From: Arthrobacter sp. MYb23
Lineage (GTDB): Bacteria > Actinomycetota > Actinomycetes > Actinomycetales > Micrococcaceae
Reading direction: 5' to 3'
Assembly: GCF_002979775.1 (NCBI RefSeq)
Contig: NZ_PCPR01000002.1
Coordinates: 310,001-374,000, forward strand
Length of the DNA stretch: 64,000 nt
Positions within the stretch are counted from its first letter, which is position 1. Each line of letters starts with the position of its first letter. The position numbers were made by a program, and so were the translations under genes. Below, piece by piece: positions 41,386 through 50,111 of this stretch. Below the pieces are notes generated by a model. The model searched no databases. It was not told where the DNA came from and worked only from the letters and a program-made list of their open reading frames with translations.

Positions 41386-42681
41386 GTGTCACAGCCAGAG
41401 CACGGCCAGAATCCGCCGCCGGGCGGTCAGCCGGCGTGGGGCGGCCAACCACAGTGGGGCGGCCAACCACAGTGGGGTAACCAACCACAGTGGGGTAACC
41501 AACCACAGTGGGGCGGCACCCAGGGATGGGCTGCGCCGCAGAGCGGCGGGCAAAACCACCCGGGTCAACCTCCTGCGGGATGGCCTGCAGGGCCACCCTA
41601 CGGGCAACCTTTCTACGTCGCTCCCCCCAAGCCCGGAGTCATTCCCCTGCGGCCGCTGCAGTTCGGCGAGATTCTTGATGGCTCTTTCCAGACGATCCGC
41701 CGCAATGCTGCCTCCATGTTTGGCTCCGCGCTGATCGTACAAGCCCTCGGAGCAGTCCTGATAGGCATTGTCACGGTGGGCATGGTCCAGTTATCGACGT
41801 CCTTTGAATCCGTCAGCTCGGAAGCGGAGTTCGCCGATGCGATGGGCCCGTTCTTCGCGTTCATGGCCGGCACCCTGGGAGTTTCGGTGCTGATCGGGTT
41901 CCTGGGATCCGTCCTCCAAGGTGTCTTGGTTGTGCCAGTCTCACGTTCGGTGCTCAACCGGCGGACAGGCTTCAAGCAGATGTGGAAGCTTGCCGGCCCC
42001 AGGATTATGCCGTTGCTCGGCGTTGCCGCGCTGTTGACCCTGGGCGGCCTCCTCGCAGCTGCCGCGGTGATCGGGATTGCGATCTTGTTGTTCACCGCCA
42101 TGGGACCTGCCGCGTTGCTGTTCGTCCTCCCTCTGGGGCTGGGTGCCGTGGTGGTCTTTGTCTGGATTGGCCTGAAGCTGATGCTGGCCCCTGCCGTCAT
42201 AGTGGTGGAACGGACCGGCGTTTACGACGGATTGCTCCGGTCCTGGCAGTTAACCAAGAACAACTGGTGGCGCATCTTCGGCATCACGCTGGTGGTAGCC
42301 ATCATGGTGGGAGTTATCGCCCAAATTGTCCAAATTCCGGTGTCCTTGGTGTCCGCAGCCATCGGTGGTGTAGTCGCTCCCCACGCGGACCCCGAGTCGA
42401 TGACCTCCACTCTGGTTCTGACCACCGTGATTTCCACGGCGATCGGGGCCGTGGTGGGGTCCGTGACGTTCGCCTTTCAAGCGTCCGTTTCCAGCCTGAT
42501 CTATATGGACCTTCGTATGCGTCGGGACGGACTGGACGTTGAACTGATGAGGCTGATGGAAACAGGCTCCGATCCTGATGGGATCCCCGGCGGACCTTCC
42601 ACTGTGCCAGGAAACACCGCTTGGCCACCGAGCGGGGGACAGTTTCCGTCCGCTCCCCCCGGGCAGCAACCTCAGGCATGA
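41386..42681 (+). CDS. Multispanning membrane protein with QPQWG-repeat N-terminus
   Basis: A 431-aa protein. Residues about 1-75 are a cytosolic Gln/Pro/Trp/Gly-rich region with QPQWG(G/N) repeats. The rest carries six or so membrane helices of the glycerophosphodiester phosphodiesterase membrane-domain type (LRPLQFGEILDGSFQTIRRN, SWQLTKNNWWRIFGI). No phosphodiesterase catalytic residues are present, so it is probably not an enzyme. I chose the GTG at 41386 because GGGAGGG lies 4 nt upstream; a longer frame begins at 41293. It heads a five-gene operon with DUF4129, DUF4350, MoxR and DUF58 proteins. Confidence 0.82.
   Translation: MSQPEHGQNPPPGGQPAWGGQPQWGGQPQWGNQPQWGNQPQWGGTQGWAAPQSGGQNHPGQPPAGWPAGPPYGQPFYVAPPKPGVIPLRPLQFGEILDGSFQTIRRNAASMFGSALIVQALGAVLIGIVTVGMVQLSTSFESVSSEAEFADAMGPFFAFMAGTLGVSVLIGFLGSVLQGVLVVPVSRSVLNRRTGFKQMWKLAGPRIMPLLGVAALLTLGGLLAAAAVIGIAILLFTAMGPAALLFVLPLGLGAVVVFVWIGLKLMLAPAVIVVERTGVYDGLLRSWQLTKNNWWRIFGITLVVAIMVGVIAQIVQIPVSLVSAAIGGVVAPHADPESMTSTLVLTTVISTAIGAVVGSVTFAFQASVSSLIYMDLRMRRDGLDVELMRLMETGSDPDGIPGGPSTVPGNTAWPPSGGQFPSAPPGQQPQA
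41428..41517 (+). repeat. 18-bp tandem repeats encoding QPQWG(G/N)
   Basis: Four units CAACCACAGTGGGG(CGGC or TAAC) start at 41446, 41464, 41482 and 41500, preceded by a degenerate copy at 41428. The unit is in frame, so copy-number change would lengthen the tail without a frameshift. Confidence 0.9.
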
Positions 42682-43367
42682 GAGCAGCCGCGATCGATGC
42701 TTTACCGTCGCTGGCCTTGATGGAACCGCCCGTGACCCCGGACCGCGACGAAGCGCGGCGCTGGGCCGTGGAGGAACTCTCCAACCCCAGGTACCCGGAC
42801 GCAACGCCCGGCTGGCTCGAACAGCTGTGGCGGGATTTCCTGGATTGGCTTTCATCCTTGGAAGGTGGATCAGGGACCGGACCCAATCTTGCTGTTCCGT
42901 TGATAGTGGTTCTGGCTTTGGTGCTCATCGTCGCTGCCATCGTTTTCGTGCGGCCGAGACTGAACGCGCGGAGGGCAAAAGAGTCCGGAGACCTTTACGG
43001 AGACGACAACACGGTCGACGCCGAGGGTTACCGCGCGAGGGCGGCGTCGGCAGCCGACGGCGGCAACTGGCCGGCCGCCGTCGTCGATCAGTTCCGGGCT
43101 CTTGTCCGCTCCGCTGAAGAGCGGGACATCATTGATGCTCGAGCCGGCAGGACCGCAGACGAAGCCGCCGCTCAACTGGGCGGGGTCTTTGGAGCGGCAC
43201 AAACCAAACTGACCGCCGCTGCCGGTATCTTCGACGCTGTGCGGTACGGCGACCACCCCGCAACACGTGCGGACTACGAGTCGGTCCGCCAGCTGGATAC
43301 TGAACTTCTTGCCCTCAAGCCTGATTTCGCCGGACAGGCCCATGCCGGATTCGCGGTACCCCGATGA
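42678..43367 (+). CDS. DUF4129 domain membrane protein
   Basis: A 229-aa protein with one membrane helix near 75-95 (PLIVVLALVLIVAAIVFVRP) and a C-terminal DUF4129-like region (WPAAVVDQFRALVRSAEERDIID, GRTADEAA, FDAVRYGDHPATRADYESVRQLD). The N-terminal part before the helix has PRYPDATPGWLEQLWRDFLDWL-like residues typical of this family. The ATG at 42678 overlaps the previous stop (ATGA) and fixes the start. DUF4129 proteins accompany MoxR/DUF58 modules, probably in envelope processes; the function is unproven. Confidence 0.85.
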   Translation: MRAAAIDALPSLALMEPPVTPDRDEARRWAVEELSNPRYPDATPGWLEQLWRDFLDWLSSLEGGSGTGPNLAVPLIVVLALVLIVAAIVFVRPRLNARRAKESGDLYGDDNTVDAEGYRARAASAADGGNWPAAVVDQFRALVRSAEERDIIDARAGRTADEAAAQLGGVFGAAQTKLTAAAGIFDAVRYGDHPATRADYESVRQLDTELLALKPDFAGQAHAGFAVPR

Positions 43368-44554
43368 CAACAAAAGAACACCTGGGCCAGGACGCCGCCG
43401 CCGCAGGACTTTCGGCCCGGCGGGGCTTCAAGGCCTGGTTCCGGAAGCACCTCGTGTGGATTGCCCTCGCGGCCCTGCTTGCTGGTTTGGTGATTTTCCT
43501 GGCCATTGACAGCGTCGCCGGTGCCACCGACTCCCGGCGCCTGTCCGCGCGGAACCCGGCACCGGATGGCGCCATGGCGGTGGCCGAAATCCTGGGGCGC
43601 CACGGTGTATCCGTCACCCCGACAGAGACATTCGAAGACACGATGCACGCGCTGGCAAACAGGGATGACGCCACGGTCTTCCTCTTCGACGCGCAGGGCT
43701 TTCTTGACCGATCCCAGCTCGAAGAGATCACCGCAGCAGCAGACCGTGTTGTAGTGGTGACACCGCGCCTCAGGACACTCAATGGCCTGACGGAAGGGAT
43801 CCGCCCTGGCGGTGTGGTTCCGGAAGGAACACAGGTGATTGAACCCGGCTGCAACCAGGACGATGCCCTGGAAGCTGGCCCGGTATCTGCACAGGGCTCC
43901 GTCTTTTCGGGGCCGCTGGTGTGCTACGCCCCGCGTGGGAACGGACCAGGGTTATATGCGGCATCGGACGATGGCAGGGTCATTGTTTTGGGCAGCAGGG
44001 AACTCGTGGACAATCAACACCTTGCCTTGGAGGGCAACGCCGCCCTGGCCCTGCGCACGTTGGGGAACAACGCGGACCTCGTATGGTACATCCCCGGCGT
44101 CGGAGACATCCCGGCGTCCTCGTCGAGCCCCACGCTCAACGAACTCGCGCCGCGATGGCTTGCCTTCGCTGGCCCATGGCTGGGCTTCGTAGCCCTGCTG
44201 GCAATCGCGTGGCGGGGCAGACGCATGGGCCCCCTGGTTTTCGAACCGCTGCCCGTGGTGGTCAAAGCCGCCGAAACAGCAGAAGGCCGCGCGCGCCTTT
44301 ACCAGGACTCACGTGCTGTGGAGCGGGCCGCACGGAACTTGAGAGCGGGAACGCTGTCACGGCTGGCCCGGCATTTCAACCTTGGAGCTGACGCCACCAC
44401 CGACGCAATTCTGGACACGACAGCCCGTCATGTAGAGCTGCCGGCCACGGAAGTCCGGTCCGTCCTGATCGACTTCACGCCGCAAAGCGAAGGACAACTG
44501 GTGCAGTGGGCACAACAGATTGAACGAATCGAAAAGGAAGCGATCGCCCGATGA
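43364..44554 (+). CDS. DUF4350 domain protein
   Basis: A 396-aa protein. One helix near 27-47 (LVWIALAALLAGLVIFLAI) is followed by an external GATase-like DUF4350 domain (about 55-235: ILGRHGVSVTPTETFEDTMHAL, VVVVTPRLRTLNGL, VIVLGSRELVDNQHL). A second helix lies near 262-282 and a cytosolic C-terminal domain follows. It is translationally coupled at both ends (ATGA overlaps). It is part of the MoxR/DUF58 operon and presumably sits in the same membrane complex. No catalytic residue can be named. Confidence 0.85.
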   Translation: MTTKEHLGQDAAAAGLSARRGFKAWFRKHLVWIALAALLAGLVIFLAIDSVAGATDSRRLSARNPAPDGAMAVAEILGRHGVSVTPTETFEDTMHALANRDDATVFLFDAQGFLDRSQLEEITAAADRVVVVTPRLRTLNGLTEGIRPGGVVPEGTQVIEPGCNQDDALEAGPVSAQGSVFSGPLVCYAPRGNGPGLYAASDDGRVIVLGSRELVDNQHLALEGNAALALRTLGNNADLVWYIPGVGDIPASSSSPTLNELAPRWLAFAGPWLGFVALLAIAWRGRRMGPLVFEPLPVVVKAAETAEGRARLYQDSRAVERAARNLRAGTLSRLARHFNLGADATTDAILDTTARHVELPATEVRSVLIDFTPQSEGQLVQWAQQIERIEKEAIAR

Positions 44555-45684
44555 GCAGCCACACGGACAGCAACAGCCACTACGCGGACACGACGCCCCA
44601 GCAGGAGGCCCTGCAGCAGGAGGCGTCGCTGCACGGCACGAGCCAGCAAGGTGTTCCCCAAGACGATTCAGCCCTGGGAAGCGGGCCTGCAGACAGAAAC
44701 GGGCCTGCAGATAACGGGCAGAGTCACCCCCTCGAGGATCCGGCACGGCAGTCGCTGCTCAACGTCAGGAGCGAGGTTGGAAAAGCAGTAGTCGGTCAGG
44801 ATTCCACGGTAACCGGCATGCTGATCGCCCTGCTCTGCGGCGGACACGTTCTCCTTGAGGGCGTTCCCGGCGTAGCAAAAACCCTTTTGGTGAGGGCTTT
44901 GTCCACTGCGCTGAGCTTGGACACCAAACGTGTTCAGTTCACTCCGGACCTCATGCCCGGTGACGTCACGGGCTCGTTGGTTTATGACTCACACACGTCT
45001 GAGTTCACCTTCCGTGAGGGCCCGGTGTTCACCAACATCATGTTGGCCGATGAAATCAACCGGACCCCGCCGAAAACCCAGGCTTCGCTCCTGGAAGCAA
45101 TGGAAGAACGGCAGGTTTCCGTTGATGGCGTATCGCGTCCGCTCCCGAGTCCGTTCATTGTTGCGGCAACCCAGAACCCTGTGGAGTACGAGGGCACCTA
45201 TCCCCTTCCAGAGGCACAACTGGACCGCTTTCTCCTCAAGCTGACCATGCCGCTGCCAGGACGGGCTGAGGAAATTGAGGTCATCCGCCGCCACGCCAGC
45301 GGATTTGATCCCCGAAACCTCTCCGCAGCCGGCGTGCGGCCGGTGGCTGGCGCCGTCGAGCTTTCCAACGCCCAAGCGGCGGTTGCGCAAGTGGCCGTTG
45401 CCCCGGAGATCCTTGCCTACATCGTTGACGTCGTGCGCGCCACGAGGTCTGCGCCTTCATTCCAACTCGGCGTTTCGCCCCGTGGGGCCACCGCGTTGCT
45501 GAAGACGTCCAAAGCTTGGGCATGGTTATCAGGCAGGTCCTTCGTCACCCCGGATGACGTCAAAGCGTTGTCCTTGCCGTGCCTGCGGCACAGGGTAGGC
45601 CTGCGGCCGGAAGCCCAGATGGATGGCATCGTGGTGGACGACGTCCTGGGTAGTATCCTCGCGTCCGTCCCGGTACCCCGGTGA
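44551..45684 (+). CDS. MoxR family AAA+ ATPase
   Basis: A 377-aa AAA+ protein. Residues 1-70 are a Gln/Ser/Gly-rich extension. The ATPase core has Walker A LLEGVPGVAKT near 111-121, Walker B IMLADEINRTPPKTQASLLEAMEE, sensor 1 VAATQNPVEYEGTYPLPEAQLDRF and an arginine-rich lid (RSAPSFQLGVSPRGATALL). MoxR proteins act as chaperones that often activate von Willebrand-type partners, here the DUF58 protein encoded 32 nt downstream. The ATGA overlap with DUF4350 fixes the start. Confidence 0.93.
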   Translation: MSSHTDSNSHYADTTPQQEALQQEASLHGTSQQGVPQDDSALGSGPADRNGPADNGQSHPLEDPARQSLLNVRSEVGKAVVGQDSTVTGMLIALLCGGHVLLEGVPGVAKTLLVRALSTALSLDTKRVQFTPDLMPGDVTGSLVYDSHTSEFTFREGPVFTNIMLADEINRTPPKTQASLLEAMEERQVSVDGVSRPLPSPFIVAATQNPVEYEGTYPLPEAQLDRFLLKLTMPLPGRAEEIEVIRRHASGFDPRNLSAAGVRPVAGAVELSNAQAAVAQVAVAPEILAYIVDVVRATRSAPSFQLGVSPRGATALLKTSKAWAWLSGRSFVTPDDVKALSLPCLRHRVGLRPEAQMDGIVVDDVLGSILASVPVPR

Positions 45685-45716
45685 TCACCGGACCGACGTT
45701 GGCCGAGGGGGCTTGA

Positions 45717-47009
45717 GTGGCCATTACGGGTCGTTTCGTATTGCTGGCCCTTCTGGGGCTGGTGCCTTTGGTGGTTTTTCCCGCGTGGAGCACCATCCTG
45801 TTCGTTGGCGCGGGACTACTGCTTGTGCTGGTCTCGGATCTGGTGCTGGCGGCATCGCCCGCTCAGCTTGCCCTGGATCGCGTCCTGCCTGGAAACGTGA
45901 CACTTGAGGGCAAAGCGGACTCCGTAGTAACAATCACCAACCCCACCCGGCGCAAGCTGCGGGCCGAGGTAAGGGACACCTGGCAGCCATCGGCGGGGGC
46001 CCTGAACCCATCCCAGTCCATGGTGGTGCCGCCCGGTGAGCGGCGCCGCATGACGGTGACCTTGGTCCCGCATCGTCGCGGCGATCTCAAAAGCCCCCAC
46101 GTGACCATCCGCTCCATGGGTCCTTTGGGCATGGCGGCAAGGCAGCGAACACGCCTCCTGCCCGGCCAGCTGCGGGTCCTCCCGCCGTTCCACTCGAAGC
46201 GTCATCTCCCGTCAAAACTCCGGAAGCTCCGGGAACTGGACGGCAGGGCCGCCGTGCAGATCCGCGGGGCAGGTACCGAGTTCGATTCGTTGCGCGACTA
46301 CGTCCGGGGTGACGATGTCCGTTCCATCGACTGGCGCGCCACGGCACGCCGCACCTCTGTTGTGGTGCGGACGTGGCGCCCGGAGCGCGACCGGCGAGTG
46401 GTGATCGTTCTTGATACTTCCCGGACAGCTGCCGCAAGAATCGATGATGAACCACGGCTGGATACCGGAATTGAGGCGGCCCTGCTGTTGTCCGTGCTGG
46501 CCGAGCGCGGGGGTGACCGTGTGGACTTCCTGGCCTACGACCGCAGGCTCCGCGCACGGGTTGAGTCGGCGTCAAAAGGGAACTTGTTGGGTCAGCTCGT
46601 CCAGACCATGGCTCCTTTGGAGGCTGAACTGATCGAACTCGATTGGCAGCAGGTTCCAGCTCAGGTGCGTGCCGTCTCGGCGCACAGGTCAATGGTGGTG
46701 CTTTTGACGGCGCTCGACGGCGGTGCCCCCGAAGAAGGGCTCCTCCCCACGGTGGCTCAACTGTCCCGCCAACACGTTGTGGTGGTGGCATCAGTGAGGG
46801 ATCCCCTGCTTTCTGCCATGAAGGAAGAGAGGACCACAGCCAGCCAGGTCTTCCGGGCAGCTGCTGCCGAGCGCGCGCTGTTGGAACGCTCAGCGGTGAT
46901 GGCTCAACTTCGGCAACTCGGCGCCGAAGTGGTGGATGCCGAACCCCACGATGTTCCTCCGATGCTCGCTGACACGTATATACGGTTGAAAGCAGCCGGA
47001 CGGCTCTAA
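45717..47009 (+). CDS. DUF58 domain protein (vWA-like, MoxR partner)
   Basis: A 430-aa protein starting GTG with two N-terminal helices (about 6-50), a beta domain (TLVPHRRGDLKSPHVTIRSMGPLG) and the DUF58 signature DYVRGDDVRSIDWRATAR near 200. A von Willebrand A-like fold follows with a MIDAS-type start VIVLDTSRTAA. This protein class is the usual partner of MoxR ATPases. It closes the five-gene operon that starts at 41386; no clear terminator is seen before the DUF4166 gene 67 nt on. Confidence 0.9.
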   Translation: MAITGRFVLLALLGLVPLVVFPAWSTILFVGAGLLLVLVSDLVLAASPAQLALDRVLPGNVTLEGKADSVVTITNPTRRKLRAEVRDTWQPSAGALNPSQSMVVPPGERRRMTVTLVPHRRGDLKSPHVTIRSMGPLGMAARQRTRLLPGQLRVLPPFHSKRHLPSKLRKLRELDGRAAVQIRGAGTEFDSLRDYVRGDDVRSIDWRATARRTSVVVRTWRPERDRRVVIVLDTSRTAAARIDDEPRLDTGIEAALLLSVLAERGGDRVDFLAYDRRLRARVESASKGNLLGQLVQTMAPLEAELIELDWQQVPAQVRAVSAHRSMVVLLTALDGGAPEEGLLPTVAQLSRQHVVVVASVRDPLLSAMKEERTTASQVFRAAAAERALLERSAVMAQLRQLGAEVVDAEPHDVPPMLADTYIRLKAAGRL

Positions 47010-47076
47010 CGCGGCCTCCAGCTCCAGGCTCCCGTTTTCAGGTTCGGCGTCAATGTTGTCTTCAGGAAGGACTGCC

Positions 47077-47790
47077 ATGAATACCCCTATCTACCAGCTG
47101 GCACTGGGCGAGGAATTCGCCCGGCTTACCCCGGAACTCCAGGAGTACTTCTCGTTGGCGGCCGGATCCGGTTCGTATGGAATTGGCGAAGGCGTCTTTG
47201 ACGTGGTGGGGTGCCGTCAAAAGTGGCTGCGGCCTCTCCTTGGCCTGACAGGCGGCGAGGAGGCGTTCTTTCCGGAATACGGAGAGGGTATCCCGTTCCG
47301 GATCGAAAACCATGCCCATGTGGATCCCTTCGGACGCCCGGCCCTCACGGCCCGAAGGGAGATCTACTTCCCTTCGGGGACGCGGCTCTTCCACGACACG
47401 ACCAGCGCCATCCTGAATGCCGGGAACGATCGAAACGCCCGATTAGTCGACCATATAGGCCGTTACCGCCGATTAGTCACGGACCTGGACGTCAGCGTGA
47501 CCGCCCAAGGCCGCCTCCGGGGTGTGTCCGAAGCGAGCAGGCTCTTCTTGGGCCCCCTGCGCATTCCACTGCCGGCAGCCTTTGACGCACGCGCGTATGC
47601 CGAACAGTGGTGGGACAACGAAGAGGGCAAGCACCGCATTCAAGTCAAGGTTATCCAGCCACAGATCGGTGTGGTGCTTGTCTATGCAGGGCGCTTTGAC
47701 TACCGGCTTGTGCCGTACCTGCCGGGAGCAGCCCCCGGCACTTCGTTGCCCCGGTACGCAGAACCAGACCGCTGGGAAAAGAGACTCTGA
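47077..47790 (+). CDS. DUF4166 domain protein
   Basis: A 237-aa soluble protein. It has a proline-poor alpha/beta pattern with GVFDVVGCRQKWLRPLL, FRIENHAHVDPFGRPALTARREIYFP and VSVTAQGRLRGVSEASRLFLGPLRIPLPAAF, which fit DUF4166. I chose the ATG at 47077 because AGGAAGGA lies about 5 nt upstream; a frame from 47053 has none. The role is unknown. It is convergent with the next gene with only 10 nt between stops. Confidence 0.75.
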   Translation: MNTPIYQLALGEEFARLTPELQEYFSLAAGSGSYGIGEGVFDVVGCRQKWLRPLLGLTGGEEAFFPEYGEGIPFRIENHAHVDPFGRPALTARREIYFPSGTRLFHDTTSAILNAGNDRNARLVDHIGRYRRLVTDLDVSVTAQGRLRGVSEASRLFLGPLRIPLPAAFDARAYAEQWWDNEEGKHRIQVKVIQPQIGVVLVYAGRFDYRLVPYLPGAAPGTSLPRYAEPDRWEKRL

Positions 47791-47800
47791 AACATTCCCG

Positions 47801-48835
47801 TCAGCCCTGAGCCAGTTGGTCCAGTCCGTCAGCGACTTGGGTGAGTTTCTTCAGGACATCTTTGGCCGTTGAAGGACTGAAGTCCGCCAACCCCGTCGAG
47901 GGTGTGACCCGGAGTCCCGCCAATCCTGAAGCAGGCAGGCCCAGCTGGCGCCATGGTTTCCAGATGCTTTCAATGATCTGGGCCGTACGAGGCAGTTGCG
48001 CCTGAGGGTCGTTGGTGGAAAGCGCTCCTGCCCACACGCGTTTTCCGTCTTCGACGGCTGCGGCAAGGTGCTCCCATTGGCGCGACGTCAGGGCTTTCAA
48101 GGGCACTGCGACCCCGTCCGCTCCGGCGGCGAGTATCCGCTCGATGGGGGCTTCGATTTCCGGTACGGAGACCACGGTCTCGACGACGCCCGCAGATTTC
48201 AGGGCATCGATGACCACCCGCCAGGCCCCTGTGACTTCTTCCCCGGATATGGACCGCAACGTGCGGTAACCACTGGCCGTTGGGATGGTCCCTGCCATGA
48301 CGGAGGCAATGTCCGGTTCATCGATCTGGACCACCAAGCGGGCGCCCGGGACAGCTGCGGCGATGCGTCTGAGGTGCCCTCCGACGCCGGCGGCCAAGGA
48401 TTCCGCAATGTCCCTGCGGGCGCCGTAGTCCAAGAGGGCCCGTTCTCCGCTGTGCAGGTGAAGATTGGCGGCGAGGCTCATGGGGCCCAGCAACTGGATC
48501 TTGAATTCGGTTGCTGAAACATCCTCGGAACCGGCGATGTCGGCCAGGATGTTGATGTCCGTCGATAATGCCGAGCTGGCGCGCCGGGCATCTTTCCCGG
48601 GCCTGTCCACCAAGCGCCAACCGTGCGGCTGGACGTCCAATGCCAGGTCAACCAGCAGGGAGCCTGTCCTGCCGACACTATCCGAGCCCACCCCTCGATC
48701 CGGCAGTTCGGGCAGGAAAGGAAGGTGGGGGTCTCCCAACTCGCCCCGGATGATCCTGTTGGCTTCCGATGGATCGGTGCCGGGCCACGGCCCCAGTGCT
48801 GTGGCGCTGGCGCGTACGCTTTCCACATCTGTCAC
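47801..48835 (-). CDS. MetE/UROD-like protein (Rv3015c family)
   Basis: A 344-aa protein with the TIM-barrel pattern of cobalamin-independent methionine synthase C-terminal domains: ATALGPWPGTDPSEANRII at the N-terminus, KIQLLGPMSLAANL, VVQIDEPDIASVMAG and GLRVTPSTGLADF. The zinc-binding His-x-Cys of MetE is not evident, so methionine synthesis is doubtful. Family members stand beside the ligA/mnmA region in Mycobacterium (Rv3015c). It follows the chorismate mutase gene after 4 nt and probably shares its transcript. Confidence 0.75.
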   Translation of the reverse strand: MTDVESVRASATALGPWPGTDPSEANRIIRGELGDPHLPFLPELPDRGVGSDSVGRTGSLLVDLALDVQPHGWRLVDRPGKDARRASSALSTDINILADIAGSEDVSATEFKIQLLGPMSLAANLHLHSGERALLDYGARRDIAESLAAGVGGHLRRIAAAVPGARLVVQIDEPDIASVMAGTIPTASGYRTLRSISGEEVTGAWRVVIDALKSAGVVETVVSVPEIEAPIERILAAGADGVAVPLKALTSRQWEHLAAAVEDGKRVWAGALSTNDPQAQLPRTAQIIESIWKPWRQLGLPASGLAGLRVTPSTGLADFSPSTAKDVLKKLTQVADGLDQLAQG

Positions 48836-48839
48836 GGGG

Positions 48840-49229
48840 CTACGCCTGCTGGCTGGAGATCTGGTGATCCTCGGCGATGGCCTCGTGGTGGCGGATCACT
48901 TCACTGATGATGAAGTTAAGGAATTTCTCTGCAAAAGCCGGATCAAGGTGCGCATCCTCGGCGAGCCTGCGCAGGCGGGCGATCTGGGCGGATTCGCGGC
49001 CCGGATCTCCGGCGGGAAGCTTGTGGGTGGCCTTCAGGACGCCAACTTTTTGGGTCGCTTTGAAGCGTTCCGCAAGCAGGAAGACAAGTGTTGCGTCAAT
49101 GTTGTCGATGCTGGACCGGATGGACAGCAGCTCATCCATGACGGCACGGTCCACGTGGCCGGCTAAGGAGCTCGCTGCCGGGTTGAAGGAATCGGCGTCA
49201 TGGGGAAGGGCGTTGTTCTGCTCGGTCAT
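48840..49229 (-). CDS. Chorismate mutase, AroQ type
   Basis: A 129-aa all-helical enzyme that converts chorismate to prephenate for Phe/Tyr synthesis. The core is LLSIRSSIDNIDATLVFLLAERFKATQKVGVLKA, with an Arg and Lys at expected active-site positions, then RESAQIARLRRLAEDAHLD and FAEKFLNFIISEVIRHHEAIAEDH. The ATG at 49229 gives a length typical of single-domain enzymes; the frame continues to 49448 but those residues do not resemble the family. It may form an operon with the MetE-like gene. Confidence 0.88.
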   Translation of the reverse strand: MTEQNNALPHDADSFNPAASSLAGHVDRAVMDELLSIRSSIDNIDATLVFLLAERFKATQKVGVLKATHKLPAGDPGRESAQIARLRRLAEDAHLDPAFAEKFLNFIISEVIRHHEAIAEDHQISSQQA

Positions 49230-49376
49230 GCACCCCAGTCTATGGTGTGAGGTTGTACCTCCGTGGGTGTTACCTCCTGGCCAGCGGAGGCAGAGTCGGG
49301 CAGCGACGGCGGTATCGTCGCCGCCTTTATCGGAGCAGAATGGCGGCATCACTTCTGATTCGGCGAAGGAGACTCC

Positions 49377-50033
49377 ATGAAGATCGCGGTTATGGGCACT
49401 GGAATGGTGGGACACGCTCTCGCCGGGAAGTTCGTGGCCCTGGGGCACGAGGTCATGATGGGCTCGCGTGAGTCCGGCAACCCGAAAGGCTTGGAGTGGG
49501 CCCGCATTTCAGGTCCACTTGCCCATGCGGGCTCCTTTGCGGAAGCGGCTGCACGTTCGGAGCTGTTGGTTAATGCCACCCCGGGTACGGTGAGCTTGGC
49601 TGCCTTGGCAGAAGCAGGCGAGGCGAATCTCAAGGGCAAGATCCTCGTGGATGTCTCCAATGCCTTGGATCCAACAAGTGGTTTTCCGCCCTCCCTGACC
49701 GTGTGCAATACCGATAGCATCGCGGAGTCCATCCAACGGGCCTTCCCTGAGGTACGAGTGGTCAAGACCTTGAACACGGTCAGCGCTCCGGTGATGGTGA
49801 ACCCTGGGATGCTCCCCGGACCACACGACATTTTCATGGCGGGAAACGATGAGACGGCTAAGACAACTGTGTCCGGGCTCCTGCAGGCATTTGGCTGGGC
49901 GCCCCATCACATCAGGGATCTGGGTGGACTCGATGCCGCCCGCGGCCTGGAGATGTGGCTACCACTGTGGCTTCGTATTTTCATGCAACAGCCTCACGGA
50001 AAGATGTTCAACATTGGCATCGTCTCCGAATAA
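49377..50033 (+). CDS. NADPH-dependent F420 reductase-like (Fno family) protein
   Basis: A 218-aa Rossmann protein with MKIAVMGTGMVGHALAGKFVALGHEVMMGSR (GxGxxG) and LLVNATPGTVSL, KTLNTVSAPVMVNPG and a C-terminal helix with GGLDAARGLEMWLPLWLRI. The family includes F420H2:NADP oxidoreductase and related pyrroline-type enzymes; the substrate cannot be set from sequence. The ATG follows AAGGAG by 5 nt. It stands alone, divergent from chorismate mutase, and ends at a terminator. Confidence 0.82.
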   Translation: MKIAVMGTGMVGHALAGKFVALGHEVMMGSRESGNPKGLEWARISGPLAHAGSFAEAAARSELLVNATPGTVSLAALAEAGEANLKGKILVDVSNALDPTSGFPPSLTVCNTDSIAESIQRAFPEVRVVKTLNTVSAPVMVNPGMLPGPHDIFMAGNDETAKTTVSGLLQAFGWAPHHIRDLGGLDAARGLEMWLPLWLRIFMQQPHGKMFNIGIVSE

Positions 50034-50047
50034 TGTCGTCTAAAACG

Positions 50048-50087
50048 GCGAAGACACGCCCTCCGCTTATGAGGGACGTGCCTTCGC
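50048..50087. terminator. Terminator between the F420-reductase-like gene and the peptide ABC operon
   Basis: Arms GCGAAGACACGCCCTC and GAGGGACGTGCCTTCGC pair with two mismatches and a bulge around a CGCTTAT loop; ATTTTCT follows on the plus strand. It serves both convergent genes. Confidence 0.75.
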
Positions 50088-50111
50088 ATTTTCTGACTTT
50101 ACTGGAACGCT

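Noticed and set aside
41428..41517. Tandem repeats as a phase-variation switch
   Set aside because: The unit is 18 bp, so gain or loss keeps the frame and cannot switch the gene off.
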